From Kitasatospora sp. MAP12-44 (GTDB lineage: Bacteria > Actinomycetota > Actinomycetes > Streptomycetales > Streptomycetaceae), in NCBI RefSeq assembly GCF_029892095.1, contig NZ_JARZAE010000004.1, forward strand, positions 4,650,001 through 4,714,000: 64,000 nt of DNA, written 5' to 3'. The notes under the pieces were generated by a model. The model saw nothing but the letters and a program-made list of their open reading frames with translations, was not told the origin of the DNA and searched no databases. Positions 27,022 through 35,094 of this stretch are shown here, in pieces. Within the stretch, counting starts at the first letter, position 1. Each line of letters opens with the position of its first letter. Made by a program: the position numbers and the translations under genes.

Positions 27022-27858
27022 ATGGTTCCGACGAGTTCGAGCGGCACTTCGAGCGGCACTTCGAGCGAGAGCTCGGCGCAGGGCGCGGTGGCGACCGAGG
27101 GGCCGGCGGCGAGGGGCGTACGGGCCGGGTCGGTGCGCGCGGCGGTCGCCGAGCGGACGGCGCGGCGGGCGCGGCCGGCCGGTGCGGCGGTGTTCCGCAC
27201 GGTGGCGGGGCGCGCGGCGGGCCGGGCGGCGGTGCGTACGGCGGTGCTGGCGCTGGCCGGGCTGAGCGTGGCCGGCTGCATGGAGGTCGGGCCGAGCTCC
27301 GACCAGCAGCCGGCGGGCCACAGCGTCGGCCAGGCGAACCCGAGCGGCCGTGCGAGTGCTGGGACGAGCGCGGGCCGGGGTTCCGGCGGGACGCGGGGGG
27401 AGCGCGCCGGGGGCGTGAAGGGCGAGGGTGCTTCGGTCGGTGCGACGGCCGGTGCCTCCGGTGTGGCGGGCGGGTCCGCGGCGGCCGGCGGCGACCCCAG
27501 TCCGGGCGTTTCGGCGCTCCCGGGGGCCGCCGTGCCGGGCGGTGTGGTCGCCGTGCCGGCCCGTCCGGTGGAGTCGTCGGGGGTGCCGGGCGGCGGGCAG
27601 CCGTCCGGCGGGACCGGGACGGTCCGCGGCGCGTCCGGTGGCTCGACGGGCGGCACCGGCCCCGGCCCCGGTGGCGGTGCGGGCGGGAGCACGGGGGGTG
27701 CGGCGGGCGGCGGTGCGTCGTCCAGCCCGGGGGTCCCGGTCGACCCGGCGCCGAGCTCCGGGCACCCCTCCGCGGCGCCGTCGGCCTCGGCCGCACCGGG
27801 GCCCTCGGCGAGCAGTAGCGGTTCCGCTGCCACGGGTGGTGTCGCGGCTGGGCATTGA
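27022..27858 (+). CDS. Putative lipoprotein, Gly/Ser/Ala/Pro-rich
   Basis: A 278-residue secreted protein. An unusually long basic N-region (RAAVAERTARRARPAGAAVFRTVAGRAAGR) precedes a hydrophobic stretch ending in the lipobox LSVAGC, predicting lipid attachment at that Cys (about residue 92). The mature part is almost entirely Gly/Ser/Ala/Pro with no recognisable fold. The ATG at 27022 follows GGAGAGG. The GC-rich composition keeps several frames open, so the exact start is uncertain. The lipobox and ribosome-binding site support this frame. The neighbouring DEAD-box gene lies 195 bp downstream and is probably transcribed separately. Confidence 0.65.
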   Translation: MVPTSSSGTSSGTSSESSAQGAVATEGPAARGVRAGSVRAAVAERTARRARPAGAAVFRTVAGRAAGRAAVRTAVLALAGLSVAGCMEVGPSSDQQPAGHSVGQANPSGRASAGTSAGRGSGGTRGERAGGVKGEGASVGATAGASGVAGGSAAAGGDPSPGVSALPGAAVPGGVVAVPARPVESSGVPGGGQPSGGTGTVRGASGGSTGGTGPGPGGGAGGSTGGAAGGGASSSPGVPVDPAPSSGHPSAAPSASAAPGPSASSSGSAATGGVAAGH

Positions 27859-28053
27859 CGGCCTGGCCAGCGGATTTGCCTTCGGAGTCATGGTTCGTCT
27901 ATCTTGGTAGATCGTTCGTTTGATTCATTTGTCTGGCGCCCTGAATCCCCATTGGCGCCCCTGGCGCGTTCCGGCGATCCGTGGCTGACCGCATTGAGGC
28001 GGTTGTATGCGAACCCCCGGACTTAGGCGCGTGCCACTTCCGGAAGGTTTTGC

Positions 28054-30432
28054 ATGTCTCTCGTTGACGACGACCGCTTCGCCATGCCCGCGAGCGGTTC
28101 CGCCGCCGATTTCCCCGCCGAGGCCGCTGTTGAGGCAGCCGACGCGATCGACACCACCGACTCCGCCGACCTCGGCGATAGCGACCTCGACGCCGAGCTC
28201 GACGCGGTCGACCTCGAGGACGACGCCGAGCCGGCCGAGCCCACGATGACCTTCGGCGACCTGGGCCTGCACGACGACATCGTGCGCGCCCTCGCCAAGC
28301 GCGGCGTCACCACGCCGTTCCCGATCCAGGCCGCGACCATCCCGGACGCGCTGGCCGGCAAGGACGTCCTCGGCCGCGGCCGTACCGGCTCCGGCAAGAC
28401 CCTGAGCTTCGGCCTCCCGCTGCTCACCCGCCTCGCCGACGGCCAGCGCACCAAGCCCAAGCACCCGCGCGGCCTGATCCTGGTGCCGACCCGCGAGCTG
28501 GCCATGCAGGTCGCCGACGCGCTGGAGCCGTTCGGCTCGGTGCTCGGCCTCAAGCTCAAGGTCGTCTGCGGTGGCACCTCGATGTCCAACCAGATCTACG
28601 CGCTGGAGCGCGGTGTCGACGTCCTGGTCGCCACCCCCGGCCGACTGCGCGACCTGATCAACCGCAGCGTCGCCAAGCTCGACGACGTGATGGTCACCGT
28701 CCTCGACGAGGCCGACCAGATGGCCGACATGGGCTTCCTGCCCGAGGTCACCGAGATCCTCGACAAGGTGCCGAGCGGCGGCCAGAGCCTGCTCTTCTCG
28801 GCCACCCTCGAGAACGAGATCGACAGCCTGGTCAAGCGCTACCTGAAGAACCCGGTCACCCACGAGGTCGACGCGGCGCAGGGCGCGGTCACCACCATGA
28901 GCCACCACATCCTCGTGGTGAAGCCCAAGGACAAGGCCCCGATCACCAACGCGATCGCCGCCCGCAAGGGCCGCACGATCATCTTCGTCCGCACCCAGAT
29001 GGGTGCCGACCGGGTGGCCGAGCAGCTGATCGAGGCCGGTGTGAAGGCCGACGCGCTGCACGGCGGGATGACCCAGGGCGCCCGTACCCGGGTGCTCGGC
29101 GACTTCAAGGACGGCTACCTCAACGTGGTCGTCGCCACCGACGTGGCCGCCCGCGGCATCCACGTGGACGACATCGACCTGGTCCTGAACGTGGACCCGG
29201 CCGGCGACCACAAGGACTACCTGCACCGCTCGGGTCGTACCGCCCGGGCCGGGCGCTCCGGCGCCGTGGTCACCCTGGTGCTGCCGCACCAGCGCCGTGG
29301 CGTGTTCCGCCTGATGGAGGACGCGGGCGTCGACGCCAGCCGCCACATCCTCGACCACGCCTTCGACGCCGAGGTGGCCCGGATCACCGGTGCCCGCTCG
29401 CTGATCGAGGTGCAGGCGGAGAGCGCGGCCGGCATCGCCGGTGCGGCCGAGCGCGAGATCGCGGACATGACCCGCCAGCTGGAGAAGGCGCAGCGCCGGG
29501 CGACCGAGCTGCGTGACGAGGCCGACCGTCTGGCCGCCCGTGCGGCGCGCGAGCGTGCCGAGCTGGGCATCGAGGACGAGGTGCCGGCCGTGGCCGACGC
29601 CGCGGGCGAGGCGCCGGTGGTCGAGGCCGCTGCGCCGGTGCGCGAGGAGCGTGCGCCGCGTGAGGTGCGCGAGGAGCGTGCCCCGCGTGAGGAGCGTGCG
29701 CCGCGCGAGGAGCGTTCGTCCTACCGTGACCGTGACGAGCGTCCGGCCCGTTCGTTCGGTGACCGTGACAACCGTTCGTCCGGTGGCGGCTTCAACCGCG
29801 ACCGCGACAACCGTTCGGGTGGCGGCTTCAACCGCGATGACCGTCCGGCGCGTTCGTTCGGTGACCGTGACAACCGTTCGTCGGGTGGCGGCTTCAACCG
29901 TGACCGTGACGACCGTGGTGGCCGTTCCTTCGGTGACCGTCCGGCGGGTCGCTCGTTCGGTGACCGCGACAACCGTTCCTCCGGTGGCGGCTTCAACCGC
30001 GACGACCGTCCGGCCCGTTCGTTCGGTGACCGTGACAACCGTTCGTCGGGTGGCGGCTTCAACCGTGACCGTGACGACCGTGGTGGCCGTTCCTTCGGTG
30101 ACCGTCCGGCGGGTCGCTCGTTCGGTGACCGCGACAACCGTTCCTCCGGTGGCGGCTTCAACCGCGACGACCGTCCGGCCCGTTCGTTCGGTGACCGTCC
30201 GGCCGGCCGTTCCTTCGGTGACCGCGACAACCGCTCCGGCGGTGCCGGTGCCGGCGCCAGCCGTCCGTTCGCCCGTCGCGACGACCACCGCTCGGGCGGC
30301 CGTCCGCAGCAGGGTGGCTCCTCGTACGGTGACCGCGACAACCGCTCCGGTGGCGGCCGCTCCTTCGGTGACCGCGACAACCGCTCGGGTGGCTTCAACG
30401 GCGGCGACCGCAAGCCGCGTTGGAAGAGCTGA
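28054..30432 (+). CDS. DEAD-box RNA helicase with long RG/DRD-rich repeat tail
   Basis: A 792-residue ATP-dependent RNA helicase related to RhlE/CsdA, acting in RNA remodelling and ribosome assembly or decay. An acidic N-terminal extension (residues 1-65) precedes the Q-motif region FGDLGLHDDIVRAL. Motif I is RGRTGSGKT (108-116), then PTRELAMQV, TPGRLRDL, VLDEADQM (DEAD), SATLEN and HRSGRTARAGRSG. A helical stretch and EERAPREERAPRE repeats lead into about 240 residues of FGDRDNRSSGGGFNRD-type repeats, an intrinsically disordered RNA-binding tail. The ATG at 28054 follows GGAAGG. The tail is encoded by near-identical DNA repeats. Confidence 0.96.
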   Translation: MSLVDDDRFAMPASGSAADFPAEAAVEAADAIDTTDSADLGDSDLDAELDAVDLEDDAEPAEPTMTFGDLGLHDDIVRALAKRGVTTPFPIQAATIPDALAGKDVLGRGRTGSGKTLSFGLPLLTRLADGQRTKPKHPRGLILVPTRELAMQVADALEPFGSVLGLKLKVVCGGTSMSNQIYALERGVDVLVATPGRLRDLINRSVAKLDDVMVTVLDEADQMADMGFLPEVTEILDKVPSGGQSLLFSATLENEIDSLVKRYLKNPVTHEVDAAQGAVTTMSHHILVVKPKDKAPITNAIAARKGRTIIFVRTQMGADRVAEQLIEAGVKADALHGGMTQGARTRVLGDFKDGYLNVVVATDVAARGIHVDDIDLVLNVDPAGDHKDYLHRSGRTARAGRSGAVVTLVLPHQRRGVFRLMEDAGVDASRHILDHAFDAEVARITGARSLIEVQAESAAGIAGAAEREIADMTRQLEKAQRRATELRDEADRLAARAARERAELGIEDEVPAVADAAGEAPVVEAAAPVREERAPREVREERAPREERAPREERSSYRDRDERPARSFGDRDNRSSGGGFNRDRDNRSGGGFNRDDRPARSFGDRDNRSSGGGFNRDRDDRGGRSFGDRPAGRSFGDRDNRSSGGGFNRDDRPARSFGDRDNRSSGGGFNRDRDDRGGRSFGDRPAGRSFGDRDNRSSGGGFNRDDRPARSFGDRPAGRSFGDRDNRSGGAGAGASRPFARRDDHRSGGRPQQGGSSYGDRDNRSGGGRSFGDRDNRSGGFNGGDRKPRWKS
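29836..30165 (+). repeat. Two 165-bp tandem repeats inside the helicase gene
   Basis: Units 29836-30000 and 30001-30165 encode the same 55 residues beginning DDRPARSFGDRDNRSSGGGF, and a third partial unit starts at 30166. Smaller 50-60-bp units (FGDRDNRSSGGGFNRD) continue on either side from about 29750 to 30400. Confidence 0.92.
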
Positions 30433-30458
30433 CGCTCGCTAGTCCAGTAGTTCGCCAG

Positions 30459-30500
30459 GCCAACGGGCCCGCTCCACTTCGGTGGGGCGGGCCCGTTGGC
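30459..30500 (+). terminator. DEAD-box helicase terminator
   Basis: A 19-bp stem, GCCAACGGGCCCGCTCCAC with GTGGGGCGGGCCCGTTGGC (one G-T mispair), and a TTCG loop, 27 bp after the stop. Confidence 0.9.
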
Positions 30501-30587
30501 GTATCCGGCGCCGGCTCTGAAACGGTTGTGCTACAAGTGAGAACAACTCGCTGGCGCGGCGATGCGAAGTTGCGTACGGTCGGCGGC

Positions 30588-31421
30588 ATGAGCAGCAGAT
30601 TGCATCAAGTGGCCGCAGTGAACGAGGAGATCGCCGAGCGCGGGAGCTACCAGGGCCCCGGCGGCGCGGTGGTGGAGGTGGCGCGGCGGCTGGCCGCGGC
30701 GCGGGCCGGGACGGTCAGTTACGCGCCGGAGCAGCTGGCCGCGCTACTGGCGTCGCAACCGCCCGCCGGGCCGGCCCCGACCGTGCCGGAGGTGACGGCC
30801 GAGGGCAGCATGCAGGCCGCCGAGCGGCTGTACCGGGCGGGCGGACGGCGGGTCGGCGTGCTCAACTTCGCCTCCGCGCGCAACCCCGGCGGCGGCTACC
30901 TGCGCGGCGCGCGGGCCCAGGAGGAGGACCTCTGCCGCACCGCCCTGCTCTACTCGTGCCTGCGGGACGCCCCCGACTACTACGCGGCGCACCGCGCGAG
31001 CGACGACCTGCGCTACAGCCACCGGGTGATCTTCTCGCCGGACGTGCCGGTGATCCGGGACGGGCGGGGCGAGTTGGCGGCGCAGCCGTACGAGGTCTCC
31101 TTCCTCACCTCGCCGGCGCCCAACGCGGGTCAGCTCCGCCGCCGGTCGGCGAGCGTCGACGTGCGGGAGGTGCTGGCCGAGCGGGCCGTAAGGGTGCTCG
31201 CGGTCGCGGCGCGGCACGCGGTGCGCGAACTGGTGCTCGGGGCATGGGGCTGCGGCGTGTTCGCCAACGACCCGGCCGAGGTGGCGGCCGCCTTCGAGGC
31301 CGCGCTGGAGCGGGACGGTGCGGCGTTCGACCGGGTGGTCTTCGCGGTGTGGGACCGCACGCCGGTCTCGGTGAACCGCGCGGCCTTCGAGGCCCGGTTC
31401 GGCGGCGCGCTCGCCGGCTGA
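30588..31421 (+). CDS. TIGR02452 family protein (microbial PARG/macro-like)
   Basis: A 277-residue protein of the TIGR02452 family, related to bacterial poly(ADP-ribose) glycohydrolases of the macrodomain fold. The signature GGG-x7-QEE is seen in NPGGGYLRGARAQEEDLCR, with FAS-RNPGGG before it and LYSCL after it. YSHRVIFSPDVPVIRD and LGAWGCGVFANDPAEVA are other typical blocks. Members are thought to remove ADP-ribose from proteins or nucleic acids, though few are tested. The ATG at 30588 is chosen by family length. It is followed by a nucleotidyltransferase-like gene after a block of 13-bp repeats. Confidence 0.9.
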   Translation: MSSRLHQVAAVNEEIAERGSYQGPGGAVVEVARRLAAARAGTVSYAPEQLAALLASQPPAGPAPTVPEVTAEGSMQAAERLYRAGGRRVGVLNFASARNPGGGYLRGARAQEEDLCRTALLYSCLRDAPDYYAAHRASDDLRYSHRVIFSPDVPVIRDGRGELAAQPYEVSFLTSPAPNAGQLRRRSASVDVREVLAERAVRVLAVAARHAVRELVLGAWGCGVFANDPAEVAAAFEAALERDGAAFDRVVFAVWDRTPVSVNRAAFEARFGGALAG

Positions 31422-31431
31422 GTTGGGCTGA

Positions 31432-31498
31432 GTCATCGGGTCGCGTCATCGGGTCGCGTCATTGGGTCGCGTCATTGGGTCGCGCGTAATTGGGTCGC
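31432..31498. repeat. 13-bp tandem repeats between PARG-like and nucleotidyltransferase-like genes
   Basis: Two copies of GTCATCGGGTCGC, two of GTCATTGGGTCGC, then a 15-bp variant GCGTAATTGGGTCGC, ending 50 bp before the next start codon. Confidence 0.92.
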
Positions 31499-31548
31499 GC
31501 AGCCGGTCGCGGCACCGGGAGACTCGGGCTGGAGAGAGGGGGTGCGTC

Positions 31549-32223
31549 ATGTACGAGGTGTTGTCCGGCATCGTGGGTTCGACCGCGTACGGGCTCGCGC
31601 ACGAGGGGTCCGACGTGGACCGCCTGGGCGTGTTCGCCGTCGGGACCGAGGAGTTGCACGGCCTGCGCCGCCCGGCCGAGTCGCAGGTGAGCACCGCGCC
31701 CGACCGGACCTGGCACGAGGCGGCGAAGTGGTGCCGGCTGGCCCTGAGCTGCAATCCGACGGCTTCCGAACTCGCCTGGCTGCCCGATGAGTTGTACGAG
31801 GTCAGGACGGACCTCGGGGACGAGCTGATCGGCCTGCGCAGCCGCCTGCTGAGCGCACGGGCGGTGCGCGACTCCTATCTCGGCTACGCGACCCAGCAGT
31901 TCAGGAAGCTGCAGACCCGGGACCGTACGGACGCCCGATCCCGGACCCAGGGCGCCAAGCACGCCCGCCACCTGGTGCGGCTGCTGGAGCAGGGCGTGCG
32001 GCTGCACGAGACCGGCGAGCTGCGGGTCCGACTGGAGCAGCCGGAGCGGGTGCGGGAGTTGGGCGAGCGCCTCGCGGAGCGTCCGGAACTCGCCGCGCCG
32101 CTGCTGGCCGACGCCGAGCAGCGCTTCCAGCGCCCGGGCGTGCTGCCCGACGCGCCGGACGAGGCGGCAGCCGAGGCCTGGCTGCGCCGCCTGCGCCGCG
32201 TCCACCTGAGCACCGCCGCCTGA
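31549..32223 (+). CDS. Pol-beta-type nucleotidyltransferase (RlaP-like, PF10127)
   Basis: A 224-residue protein. Its first 30 residues carry the nucleotidyltransferase signature GIVGSTAYGLAHEGSDVDRLGVF, that is GS followed by the metal-binding D-x-D. ELAWLPDELYEVRTDLGDEL and GAKHARHLVRLLEQGVRLHETGEL resemble the PF10127/RlaP family, which has been linked to RNA repair in other bacteria. The enzymatic product is unknown. The ATG at 31549 follows GGAGAGAGGGGG. Together with the PARG-like gene upstream it may form a two-gene unit. Confidence 0.85.
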   Translation: MYEVLSGIVGSTAYGLAHEGSDVDRLGVFAVGTEELHGLRRPAESQVSTAPDRTWHEAAKWCRLALSCNPTASELAWLPDELYEVRTDLGDELIGLRSRLLSARAVRDSYLGYATQQFRKLQTRDRTDARSRTQGAKHARHLVRLLEQGVRLHETGELRVRLEQPERVRELGERLAERPELAAPLLADAEQRFQRPGVLPDAPDEAAAEAWLRRLRRVHLSTAA

Positions 32224-32359
32224 GCCGCCGCAGCCAGCACCGGCACCCGCGGCCGCCGCCTCGACCCGCGCGGCGGCCAAAACACTGGCCAACCCACAGG
32301 GATCACCGGGTAGGATCATCGCGGCAGGTGCCGTACCACCACGTGGTCGCCCCGCCAGC

Positions 32360-32432
32360 GGGGCGCTAGCTCAATCGGCAGAGCTGCGGACTTTTAATCC
32401 GTAGGTTCAGGGTTCGAGCCCCTGGCGCCCCA
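32360..32432 (+). tRNA. tRNA-Lys (TTT)
   Basis: A cloverleaf starting GGGGCGCTAGCTCAATCGGC, with anticodon loop CTTTTAA (TTT), T arm CAGGGTTCGAGCCCCTG and acceptor end GCGCCCC. CCA is not encoded. A mobile-element scar lies on its 3' side. Confidence 0.97.
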
Positions 32433-32437
32433 CTCTC

Positions 32438-32474
32438 AAAAGGCCAGGTCAGATAGCCTCTGACCTGGCCTTTT
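32438..32474 (+). terminator. tRNA-Lys terminator
   Basis: AAAAGGCCAGGTCAGA pairs with TCTGACCTGGCCTTTT around TAGCC, giving a perfect 16-bp stem ending in a T-run. Confidence 0.93.
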
Positions 32475-32667
32475 GTCATCCTCGGCGCTCGTTGCGCCAA
32501 GTGCTGGCAAGGATGTGCCTGGCCGATTTGTCCGTAATGGCACCATGGGTCCTTGGGGGTGTTGGCCCCTGGTGTGCCCTTCGGTCTCGATTGTTGACCT
32601 GAGGTGACCCCCGCGATGCGGACACGCCTGACAATGGATCTTGTTATCCAGGAAGGTGAAGATCCGC

Positions 32668-32733
32668 GTGGCAAGGTCCTCGACCTACCATCCGAAGTTC
32701 AGAGTCGACGCGGTCGCGCTGTGGCGGGCATGA
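32668..32733 (+). pseudogene. IS3-type transposase OrfA fragment
   Basis: A GTG at 32668 preceded by GGAAGGTGAAG opens 21 codons reading VARSSTYHPKFRVDAVALWRA before a TGA. This matches the usual first residues of OrfA proteins of IS3-family elements in actinomycetes. Everything downstream is lost, and the fragment overlaps the end of the antisense integrase. Confidence 0.6.
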
Positions 32734-33817
32734 ACCGGGAACTCCTCACACTGCTCTGGCGGATCGAGGGGTTCCTTCCGGTGGGTGGCTTGCCTCGCTG
32801 GCTACGCGCGTACTCCCGGGCGGCCTCTCGCAGGAGCCGGGCAGTGGCCTCTGCTCCCTCGTGGGTAGTCTGCGGCATCACGGACACGTATGTGTCCGCG
32901 GTGGTGACGATGCTGGCGTGCCCGACCTGGTGCTGGATGACCTTCAGGTCTACATGGGCGGTCAGGGCGAGGCTTGCGGCTCCGTGGCGTAGGTCGTGCA
33001 GCCGCACCGGCGGGAGTCCATGGGTGCGTACCAACTGCTGGAAGACGTGCCCCACGTGATCCGGGGCGAGTGGCCCGCCTTGCGGGCTTGCGAAGACGTA
33101 TCCGCTCTCCACCCAGGTGTCGCCCGCGGCGGCCTTGTCGGCCTGCTGGCGGTGTTGCTGGGCGCGCAGGGAGCGGATGGTGTCGTGGTCGAGCGCGATC
33201 TGGCGTTTGCCGGCGCGACTCTTCGGCTCGCAGTCCGTGATCTTTCCGCCCGGCAGCTTCTGCAGCTGGCGCTCGATGGTCAGCACGCGGCGTTCGAAGT
33301 CGATGTTGCTCCACCGCAGTGCGAGCGCTTCGCCGCGGCGCAGGCCCCGGGTCGCGTACAGGCGGTAGAGGGCGTGCAGGCGGTGATCGCGGATGAGGTG
33401 GAGGAACGTCGCCGTCTGGAGGGGCGTCCACACCGCCACCGAGGGACGCTCGCCGGTACGGCCCCACTGCTCGACGAGGGAGTCAGTCCAGACCTGCGGC
33501 TGCGGGCGCTGCTCCCTGGGAGGATCGAGATCGCGGGCCGGGTTGTGGTCGATCAGCCCGGCGTTGACCGCAGCAGCCAGAGCCGCGCGCAGCATGGCCT
33601 GGATCCGCCGAACCGTGCTCGCGCTGAGCGGCCCGCGGTCGGCGGCAAGGTGCTTCTGAGCGATCCTGGCGAACGCCAACTGGATGTCCGTATAGGTCAA
33701 TCCGCGCAGGGAAACCTGCCCGAGCAGCGGAACCAGGTACTGCTCGACGTGCTTTCGGTAGCCGCGCACCGTCGTGGGACGAAGGCGCTCCTCGGCGCCC
33801 ACCAGCCACCGCTCCAA
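32699..33817 (-). pseudogene. Tyrosine site-specific integrase lacking its N-terminus
   Basis: The core-binding and catalytic domains of an actinomycete integrative-element integrase are present. The catalytic set is visible: Arg in TRGLRRGEALALRW, HxxR in HDLRHGAASL, His in HQVGHASIV and the nucleophile Tyr in TADTYVSVMP. The frame remains open upstream (RRPRLSTATWLERWLVG) but no ATG or GTG start is found. The sequence before about 33835 instead belongs to a plus-strand monooxygenase fragment. The usual ~50-80-residue N-terminal Arm-type region is missing, so it is probably inactive. It points toward tRNA-Lys, the likely target of its former element. Confidence 0.8.
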
Positions 33818-33840
33818 CCACGTGGCGGTGCTCAGCCGAG

Positions 33841-34047
33841 GGCGCCGTGCTGTCCGGGGAGCTGAACAGCCCGAGTCCGGAGGACCGCGAGTTCCTCGTC
33901 GCCCAGGCGTTCGACCGGTACTTCGAGACGAGTGGCATGTTCGGCACCGTCGACGACTGCATGGCGATGCTGAAGCAGCTCAAGGACGCCGGGTTCGACC
34001 ATCTCGCCCGGCTCCACGACGCCTGGCGGGCACACGAAGGCGCCTGA
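33841..34047 (+). pseudogene. C-terminal fragment of a luciferase-like (MupA/Atu3671-type) monooxygenase
   Basis: About 65 residues end a protein with EDREFLVAQAFDRYFETSGMFGTVDDCMAMLKQLKDAGFDHLARL. This resembles the C-terminus of FMN-dependent luciferase-like monooxygenases found in natural-product gene clusters (the FGT-x3-C-x2-M-x2-LK-x2-G pattern). No N-terminal part precedes it. It is joined directly to the truncated integrase. It was probably carried in or cut off by the same rearrangement. Confidence 0.55.
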
Positions 34048-34087
34048 CGGGCGGATCGACCGGCAGGGCAGGGCAGGGCGCCGGCCG

Positions 34088-34702
34088 TCAGCCCGGCAGG
34101 GCGGCCCCGGCCTGCCGGGCCGTGACCGGGTGGCCGGCGGCACGGCGCCGACGCCGGTAGTAGTGCACGGTCACGGTGCCCAGCAGCGGCCCCCAGGCGG
34201 CCAGGGGCGCGTACGAGACGGCGAAGACGACCGCCTGCCAGCCGTGCACGACCACCCCCGTGCCGCGGGTCCCGTTGACCATCCGGCCGAGGCTCAACAT
34301 GAGCAGGGTGTAGGGGAAGAGCACGCTGAGCACCGCCGCGCCGAGGCCGGCCGGCACGACGGCGGCGAGGATCGGCACGCGTCGGCCACCCAGCCCGGGA
34401 ATCCACCGTGGAACGACCTCGCCCCACTCGCTGACCAGCCCGACGGTGAGGTACGCCAGCCCCTCACTGACGATGCTGAGGGCGACCACGTACCAGAGGC
34501 CGGTGAACAGCACCAGGCCATGGCCGTGCACGACCGTCGCGCTTCGTTCCAGTAGCGGTCCGTGCAGGTTGATCGCCACGATCCGCCAGACGCAGGAGGG
34601 CAGCGTGGTCAGGGTGGTGGCGTACGCGGTCCAGACGGCCCACCGGGGCACACCCACCGCCGTCCGGCCGTGCAGCTTCGCCAGGATGGTGCGAGCGGTC
34701 AT
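34088..34702 (-). CDS. Multi-pass membrane protein
   Basis: A 204-residue integral membrane protein with about four to five hydrophobic segments: WAVWTAYATTLTTLPSCVWRIVA, LVLFTGLWYVVALSIVSEGLAYLTVGLV, ILAAVVPAGLGAAVLSVLFPYTLLMLSLG and WQAVVFAVSYAPLAAWGPLLGTVTVHYY. It ends in an Arg-rich cytoplasmic tail. No transporter or enzyme family is recognised. Similar small membrane proteins are common in Streptomyces. The ATG at 34702 follows AGGAGGAACC on the minus strand, a strong site that fixes the start. It stands alone. Confidence 0.8.
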   Translation of the reverse strand: MTARTILAKLHGRTAVGVPRWAVWTAYATTLTTLPSCVWRIVAINLHGPLLERSATVVHGHGLVLFTGLWYVVALSIVSEGLAYLTVGLVSEWGEVVPRWIPGLGGRRVPILAAVVPAGLGAAVLSVLFPYTLLMLSLGRMVNGTRGTGVVVHGWQAVVFAVSYAPLAAWGPLLGTVTVHYYRRRRRAAGHPVTARQAGAALPG

Positions 34703-35094
34703 GGTTCCTCCTCGTACGAAGTCGGCGGGGTGATCCCCCCGGTACCGGCTCCCCCGGCGGACGTCCCGCGCGCCTCAACATCTACCAGCCGCCCCCCGCA
34801 GCAGTCGTCCTGACATTCAATCGCTTGATTTCAAGGCCCTCGCAGGGGAGTCGGCAGCCGTCCCGGCGGTGCTGCCCGCCGCACCGCCGCCGCCCCGCCC
34901 GGACCACGGCGTCCGGGAGTGCGGCGGGGGGCTCGCGTGCCGGGACGAAGTCGGTGGGAGGTCGGTCGACGTCGTCCCGGGGCGGACATCCCGACCGGGA
35001 GCCGGGGCAGCCGCGGCGCCGTTCCGTGCCGGCAGATCGGCCGGTCGGTGGGACGAGGGTACGATCGGGGTTGAACATCCAGGAGAGGGTACGC
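34703..35094. other. Intergenic region between membrane protein and methyltransferase
   Basis: A 392-bp divergent intergenic region. It contains overlapping palindromes at 34817-34834 and a TACGAT -10-like box near 35060 upstream of the methyltransferase gene. The frames open through it are Arg/Pro-rich shadows and not convincing genes. Confidence 0.45.
34817..34834. promoter_or_regulatory. Overlapping palindromes, candidate operator
   Basis: TCAA-TCGC-TTGA overlaps TTGA-TT-TCAA (read continuously as TCAATCGCTTGATTTCAA). This AT-rich symmetric site lies 115 bp upstream of the membrane-protein gene in otherwise GC-rich DNA. Confidence 0.4.

Noticed and set aside
29836-30165. Tandem repeats considered as a CRISPR array
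   Set aside because: Units are contiguous, coding and without unique spacers; no cas genes are present anywhere in the window.
27925-30288. 787-residue minus-strand frame with Thr/Val repeats
   Set aside because: It is the mirror of the DEAD-box gene. The repeats only reflect the repetitive tail of the helicase on the other strand.
32224-32359. Possible additional gene between the nucleotidyltransferase and tRNA-Lys
   Set aside because: Only short frames with no coding character; it is the tRNA promoter region.
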